Made by a program: the position numbers and the translations under genes. From the NCBI GenBank assembly GCA_029891345.1, contig CM057000.1, positions 130,169,663 through 130,233,662 of the forward strand: 64,000 bases of DNA, read 5' to 3'. Shown in pieces: positions 58,733 to 64,000 of the stretch (position 1 is its first letter; every line of letters starts with the position of its first letter). The notes under the pieces are model-generated. The model made no database searches. It saw only the letters and a program-made list of their open reading frames with translations, and had not been told where the DNA came from. This DNA is from Dryococelus australis (lineage: Eukaryota; Arthropoda; Insecta; Phasmatodea; Phasmatidae).

Positions 58733-58775
58733 GAAGAGATTTGGGCGGCTGTTGACAGTGAAGTCTTGAGAGATT
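58733..58775 (-). mobile_element. SINE tail fragment, minus strand
   Basis: GAAGAGATTTGGGCGGCTGT then AGTCTTGAGAGAT matches only the SINE 3' tail, about 95 bp from the full-length copy. Confidence 0.6.
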
Positions 58776-58981
58776 CGATATTTATAACCCAAGCTTATCG
58801 AGGCACATGGTACATCTTAGAAGCTATTTCTATTAGCAACTTATTTTCTCGCGTGATTCGTTTCACATCTGTAGTAGTATGAACAGTTGCCTCATTATTT
58901 AATAATTTCAGTCTCACACGAAAAAAAAAAAAAAAACGAATATAAGTGAAGACGTCAAAATTTAAACATTTTTTTAAAGTA

Positions 58982-59414
58982 AAAGCTGTTCACGATAAAG
59001 TGAGCACTTTTGAAATCAACCTTAGAAAAAAGTCACTGTCCCTGTCTGCATAAATTTTAACTGGTGCACTGAGTGACACGCGCCCAGTAAAGTTGGTATC
59101 GATAAATGGAAATTAGTTCCATATCTTAACGTCGAACAAAAATGTTAAGGTGCCCATTTGTGATAATTTAAAATTAATTCTTTCATTTTCTGTTTTTTTT
59201 TTTTTTTTTAATGCACCGAAGTGTAGAAATGAGCAGATTTGTAAAGTATTTACTTTCGTAATAATTTCAAAGTTTAATTTGACCGACGTATGAATAAGTG
59301 GCGAGGGCCATAGCAATGTTAATTTTACATAAGGCGGAGGAATACACAACGTTTATACAAGTAGATCTCAAGCAGGGCTTTCAAAAGTGGTCATTTTTCC
59401 GTGAACAGTCTATA
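58982..59414 (+). mobile_element. MITE family B, abutting a Helitron relic
   Basis: Left end AAAGCTGTTCACGATAAAGT, right end AAAAGTGGTCATTTTTCCGT followed by GAACAGTCTATA. Interior as other B copies, with a T run at about 59194-59208. Its right end touches the Helitron helicase relic. Confidence 0.83.
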
Positions 59415-59417
59415 TAT

Positions 59418-59905
59418 GAGCTTACACTGGAGCAGACCAGGTAGAGCTGGCCATGTGAGAAGCATCTCTACCTCGAATCTCACCATGTCGCCTTTAGCGA
59501 CTGTTCCTGGACTTCACTTACAGTTATAATGAAACAGGCCTTGAGTTGGAATTGCAGTTTCTTAAATTCGAGTGGGTAATCGGTTGGAATGAGTGGTATA
59601 TGCTATGTGAGAACTTGTTCCTTTTGTGCACATCCAGTGAAGAATGTGGCGTCAATTGCATCTCTCTGCCAAGCCTTTGCTTGGAGCTTAGAGCTATTGC
59701 AGCATTCTGGCGAGAACATTAATGTAGCACCAATGACCAATGTTAAGGAGAAGCTCGTGGTTTGATAGGCCTGGAGGGTAGATGCTGTTGATGAAATCCT
59801 CAGGGTAATTAACAGCAACATCAATATTTACAACTGTGTACACAGATTTCCACTCCATTTCTAATCCTTTCGTCAACTTAGTGAGCTATGCTAATTATTA
59901 TATTT
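59418..59905 (-). pseudogene. Degraded Helitron PIF1-like helicase, C-terminal part
   Basis: Minus-strand translation in shifted frames gives, in order: VVNIDVAVNYPEDF, INSIYPPGLSNHELLLNIG, a block aligning to the usual LCNGTRL region, WQRDAIDATFFTGCAQKEQV, HIPLIPTDYPLEFKKLQF, ITVSEVQEQSLK, and CFSHGQLYLVCSSVSS. From memory this is the order of the C-terminal helicase motifs of Helitron Rep/Hel proteins. The INKSQGQS-type motif is altered to TVSEVQEQS. At least one frameshift and several stops make it a pseudogene. Rep and the Walker A part are absent. The MITE B at 58982-59414 sits where the gene's 3' end would continue. Confidence 0.8.
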
Positions 59906-60120
59906 ATATATTGTTAAAGTTGTGCAAACTTCATAACATCGTTTTCTGTGGTAATATTTCTTAAGTATTTGTTGATTCACTTCAAAACTACAAAATAAAG
60001 ATCGTATTAACAGAATTGTTAAAACACGTTATTTTGAAAGTTCTTTAGGTCATTCGCAAGTTTTACGAACTGACAGTTATGTCTGCAAAATAAATAAACT
60101 ATAAAATGTTGCAACACAAA

Positions 60121-60345
60121 GATCGGCGTCGTTTCTCCATTGGCTGTTGCTTAAATGTTAAGTCAATCACTTTCTGAGTGAATTGCACGTGATTGGGGCA
60201 CACAATTGTGAAATGTTCATTTATTGGCGCAGATTTACCCGGGGCGTGCCAAATAAAGAATGGTCCAATGACAGACATACTGCAAAGTAAAAGTGTTTTA
60301 AGTTTAAAATGTCCTCAAATAATAACGCGAATTTTGCAGGTCTCT
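60121..60345 (+). repeat. Repeat F, uninterrupted copy (empty site)
   Basis: Matches 7122-7255 joined to 7945-8030. At the junction it reads AAATAAAGAATGGTCC with one TAA (60254-60256), where the other copy has a 689 bp MITE between two TAA. Shared words include TGATTGGGGCACACAATTG-type and TTTATTGGCGCAG. Confidence 0.82.
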
Positions 60346-61096
60346 ACTGATCATAGTATGTTCTGACTAATTTATCCACGACTGCAAGGGAAATAAAACA
60401 TTCTACTAACCAATTACTAAAGTATTCCTCGAAAACATGTTTTAACCCTAGTCTCCTTATTACTGGTGGAATATCCAAAAACCCAAAAATTAATTTTTAA
60501 GTGTGTCTGAAGCCAGCCATTTTAAGTAAATGGTATAACTATATCTCATTGGGTCGATGAGATACTGAGCAGTAGTGTAAAATACATTTTACACCTATTC
60601 ACCCTCTTAGAAGCAGAACTTCGAAAAATCCTAAAAATTATTTTTTTTTGCAATTTATATAAGAAACCATTTAAAGCAGATTACTTAAACAAAATCCACT
60701 CGGGTTAATGAGCTATTGACGAATCCTCGAAAACACATTTTACCCCTTTTTGTCTTCTTAGGCATCGAATTAAAAAAAAATCCTTTCTTAATAAGTTCTT
60801 GCTCCCTAAAAGGTAGACATCCCTAAATTTTCAAGCTTTTGCGTCCAATGGTTTTGGTTGTGCGTTGATAAATAGATGAGCCAGTCAGTCAGGACGCTTC
60901 AGTTTATACATAGAGATTTTATCTAATAATAATAATAATAATTGTACATAAATAAAACATTCATCACGGTTTTAGCTTCGTGAATAACCCACAATACACT
61001 CACTATGTGTCAATATCTGCCTACAGGAGTAATGTAAGATAGTATCAGCTTCTTGTCTCTTGCTGTCGCGTAACTCAAAGGGTTACGGTCAACTGG
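60346..61096. other. No gene recognised
   Basis: The stretch 60420-60900 has a recurring pattern (CCTCGAAAACA, TTTTACCCCT or TTTTACACC, CTTATTACT or TTCTTAGGCA) at about 130-200 bp, suggesting an old degenerate repeat. An ATA run is at 60925-60944. Confidence 0.4.
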
Positions 61097-61333
61097 TTGA
61101 AAGTTCAACGCTGTGTGTATTCAGTCTTCACCGAAAAGTCCATTCACGTACGCCAAGGCTGGTACACTCGGACATTGTTCATTCATCCGCCAGATACATT
61201 CACAGACACTCCAGGCACCTCGACGCCCTCTCTAGAGGTCGAGGCTGCAATTCATTCCATGCCGTCTGCCCAGCAAATTACCTCCACTGACCCCGACCAC
61301 AGCACGACCTTCCTTGCGCTGGACAACGTATAG
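61097..61333 (+). CDS. Possible C-terminal exon, function unknown
   Basis: A 78-codon frame, more GC-balanced than its surroundings, ends in TAG at 61331-61333. Its last 60 residues have ordinary rather than low-complexity composition (PPDTFTDTPGTSTP, EVEAAIHSMPSAQQ, FLALDNV). A TGTGTATTCAG acceptor-like site lies upstream at about 61112-61122. Serine/threonine/proline richness would suit a disordered tail. I do not recognise it, no upstream exon is visible, and chance is quite possible. Confidence 0.15.
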   Translation: MKVQRCVYSVFTEKSIHVRQGWYTRTLFIHPPDTFTDTPGTSTPSLEVEAAIHSMPSAQQITSTDPDHSTTFLALDNV

Positions 61334-63755
61334 ATACAAACGACCCAGGGAGAGTCCTGCCACTTTCTTCCTCCATCCTTTTTTTTTTTTTATGTATTCG
61401 TGTATGTTTTGTTTACATTTGGCGGGCGGATTACAAGCCTCGACAGCTCATGTTCGTTTGAGTACTTGTTTATAAGCAAAACATTTTGGGGGTGCTCAAA
61501 AATAGCATGAACGAGCATGAAATATTTCCAGCGCCATATTTGAAAAGTGGCGTAGCTTAAGGCTGAAATTAAGGTGGATAGCAGCACTTGCCTGTTACTA
61601 TGCTAGAAAACACTTCTCGCTGCGGAATCCTGTATCCAAAATAGAACTAGCGAGGTAATATTGAGGGCTGAAATATTGGGGGTGATGAGATTCCCCGAAA
61701 ATATATTGAGGGTGCTCAGTATGTAAAGTATTCCTGCAGTCGCCATCAGTAGATGTAAAAGGAGAGTTCTGGCTCACTTTTATAAATCTAACAAATTTCA
61801 CAAAATATCAAGAAATTAATTTTTCTGATAAAATGTTCAATAAATCAAGACACTAAATCTGCTGATTTAATCTTCAATAGATCAAGAAACTAAGAATCTG
61901 TAAAATTTTAAACAATAAAAATTCAAAACACCAAAATTTAAAAAACATATAAAAGTTATTAATTTGATAATTCAATATTATGCATTGACTTATTTTATTT
62001 TGTTTTTGAAAATCCTTTATAACAAAGATAATATCCCTATCATTAATAATTTTCAAATATTTATTTTCAATCATTTAAAATACCTACCTATTAGCAAAAT
62101 AATTTTAAAGCATTCATCTAAACATCACGAAATTTTTTTACTGTACATTTTACATATAACTTAAAAATTAGATGTTATATATATTTTATTTTATTCCAAC
62201 CCATTTAGTTTTATAAACTCGAATTGAGTTTCTATCTTGTTGAGAAGTGGATACATTTTATATATTATAATTTTTTCCATTATTTTAAAAAATAAAATTG
62301 TTAATAAATAATTATTTTTAAATATTTTGAGAGCGAGACCACTTCCGCAAATCTCTAAAATGTAACATAATATTTTAAAAAATCTCAAAAGCGTAACAAA
62401 TTATCAAATAACTAAAATTCGTAAAAATAAAAAATATTTTATTTGAAATTTAATTTTAAATACATTTTTTTTTTTATTATCCCATATAAAAAAAAATTTA
62501 CACAAGTTTACCAGTATTTCTACCAGACCAGGGACTGTATTCATTCATGACTTACGAGACTTTCGTCTGCTCCTGAGGGCATTTTTTATACCGGCCATTT
62601 TGAAGTAGTAAAGCTCACTTGGAGAAACTCCTTACACAGCCTGCACGGCCAGTTCTCTTTCAACTTCTCTCTTTCTTTACAGGCTACGTAAGGAATTTTC
62701 TAATTTGGGTTTCTCAGCTGTGTTAATGAGTGTGCCAACTCATTAACACAACTGAAACTTTGTTGTGTACGGCGAAGAACCTGTAAATTTTCATCCAGCA
62801 TGGTTATCTGAAAACGTTTTACATCATTCTTTCAAGACCATTACACGAGATAGGGTTACCCTGTTTTTTATTGTGCGACTAAATGCATATTTACTTAATA
62901 ATGAAGGGACATATTATTAAGTAAATAAAATAGATGCTTCAGTAAGTTTTATAAAATCTCAAAGTACCAGGCGAGTATAATTTATACAGAGGTATTTGCC
63001 ACAGACCGACTAATAGAAGATGAGAAAGAAATTATGGTTAAGCTGGAACTCACTTCGAAGCCGACAATTTCAATATGACGGAAGTTGTGGCTTGATAAGC
63101 ACATTAGACCGACAAATTGAGGATGCAAATGTGAGACATAATGTTCACCAAATGTTAACTAATAAAAATAAAAAATTTCAAATATAAAAATTCTGACAAA
63201 GTTTCCTAAATAATACTAAATATTTAATATTTATATTATCAATACAGTTTGCTGTTTCATTTAAATGATTAAATATTTTCCATTTAATAATATATAAAAA
63301 ATATACAACTTCGAGTTTATTAATATTTTATATTTTCTTAGTTGTAAACATATAAATATAATATTTAAAATAATAGATGTTGTTAATAATCCAAGAGCAA
63401 TACAGAAAGTATACTTCATTTGCGTAAACATAGTAAGCACATATCTTCCGTAAGGGTCTTTACTATTGTCGTTTGTAATCACGGATGTAATTGTGGGTTC
63501 ACAGTAAAAAACATATGCACAGTTATAAAAATTTATATTTATTTGTATAAGTATACTTTTTCTAACTTTTATGTTTGTTTGGCTTCAAATCTTTTCATTT
63601 GCGATCGTAAGGTTTTGATATCCTGTAAAAATTCCTTACAGAAAACTGTTACCTTATATGTTGCTTCCTATAAATTTATATCTTGCAACATCCCTTCGCT
63701 TCCGCACATGATTATGTTGGAGTGGAAATGAGGGTGAAACGAGGTGAGAATAGAG
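61334..63755. other. AT-rich DNA with strong hairpins, no gene recognised
   Basis: 61811-62500 is extremely AT-rich and resembles 8830-9240 in word order. Hairpins: 62719-62731 with 62738-62750 (13 bp perfect, 6-base loop) and 62888-62902 with 62913-62927 (15 bp perfect, 10-base loop). A looser inverted pair lies at about 62617-62643 and 62680-62710. Open frames are short. Confidence 0.5.
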
Positions 63756-64000
63756 TGAGTGAAGATATTTGGGCGGCTCTCAACATCGAGGTCGAGGTCT
63801 TGAGAGCCAATGAGGGTTAAGTGAGGCGAGTATGAAGCAGTGCCGATATGCAAGGGCGGAGAAAACGGGAGATCCCCGAGAAAACACGCCGACCATCGCC
63901 CGGCATGATTCCCGCATGCGAAAATCCGGGAGCGCCTGTGCCGGTATTAGAATCCGGTTTGCCTTGGTGGGAGACGCGAACAGTCTTAACAACTACGCCA
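63756..64000 (-). mobile_element. tRNA-derived SINE, minus strand, cut by the window end
   Basis: Minus strand: TGGCGTAGTTGTTAAGACTG at the window edge, then GGCAAACCGGATTCTAATAC (B-box-like), GGCATGATTCCCGC-equivalent body words, GGTCGGCGTGTTTTCTCGGG, CTCCCGTTTTCTCCGCCCTT, and tail GGCTCTCAAGACCTCGACC. The first few head bases lie beyond the window. Confidence 0.82.

Overview
The window is eukaryotic nuclear DNA: AT-rich, low in genes and dense in repeats. It most resembles a repeat-rich arthropod, probably insect, genome. The grounds are tRNA-derived SINEs with intact A and B boxes, several families of short TIR elements (MITEs), Helitron remains, a PIF/Harbinger-type MITE, many microsatellites, and no bacterial gene layout. 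TTAGG-like motifs near 29.56 and 34.11 kb fit an insect but do not prove it. I found no intact conventional gene.

Layout. 1-0.85 kb: GC-rich tract of unknown nature. 2.7-7.1 kb: a diverged direct repeat (family E) and MITEs of families A and C. 7.1-8.0 kb: a 689 bp Harbinger-like MITE inside repeat F; the matching unoccupied site is at 60.25 kb. 8-10 kb: AT-rich desert. 10-12.5 kb: MITEs B and A, a CT microsatellite and repeat G. 12.7 kb: a 25 bp minisatellite. 13-21 kb: desert with MITEs A and B. 21.09-22.7 kb: a family C copy ending in an 82 bp perfect palindrome, a second palindrome, then a degenerate tandem array. 24.4-29.3 kb: SINE copies and low-complexity DNA. 29.58-34.11 kb: a 4.5 kb element with TIRs of about 510 bp carrying a broken gene of an uncharacterised family. 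36-39 kb: MITEs and a SINE. 40.1-43.9 kb: a degenerate ~270 bp repeat. 45.2-49.5 kb: two inverted arrays of a 38 bp unit resembling a tRNA A-box, one with higher-order structure, the other inside a Helitron-like element. 55.5-56.8 kb: a 15 bp tandem repeat and an inverted copy of repeat G. 57.6-59.9 kb: family B MITEs and a degraded Helitron helicase. 60-64 kb: the repeat F empty site, AT-rich DNA, hairpins and a SINE cut by the window end.

The window records successive insertions. The long-TIR element lies between two stretches of a similar tandem repeat, the Harbinger-like MITE has a visible empty site, and a B element abuts the Helitron helicase relic. The coding traces are two decayed mobile-element genes and one weak candidate host exon near 61.1-61.3 kb. 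All family comparisons are from memory and by eye; nothing was searched.
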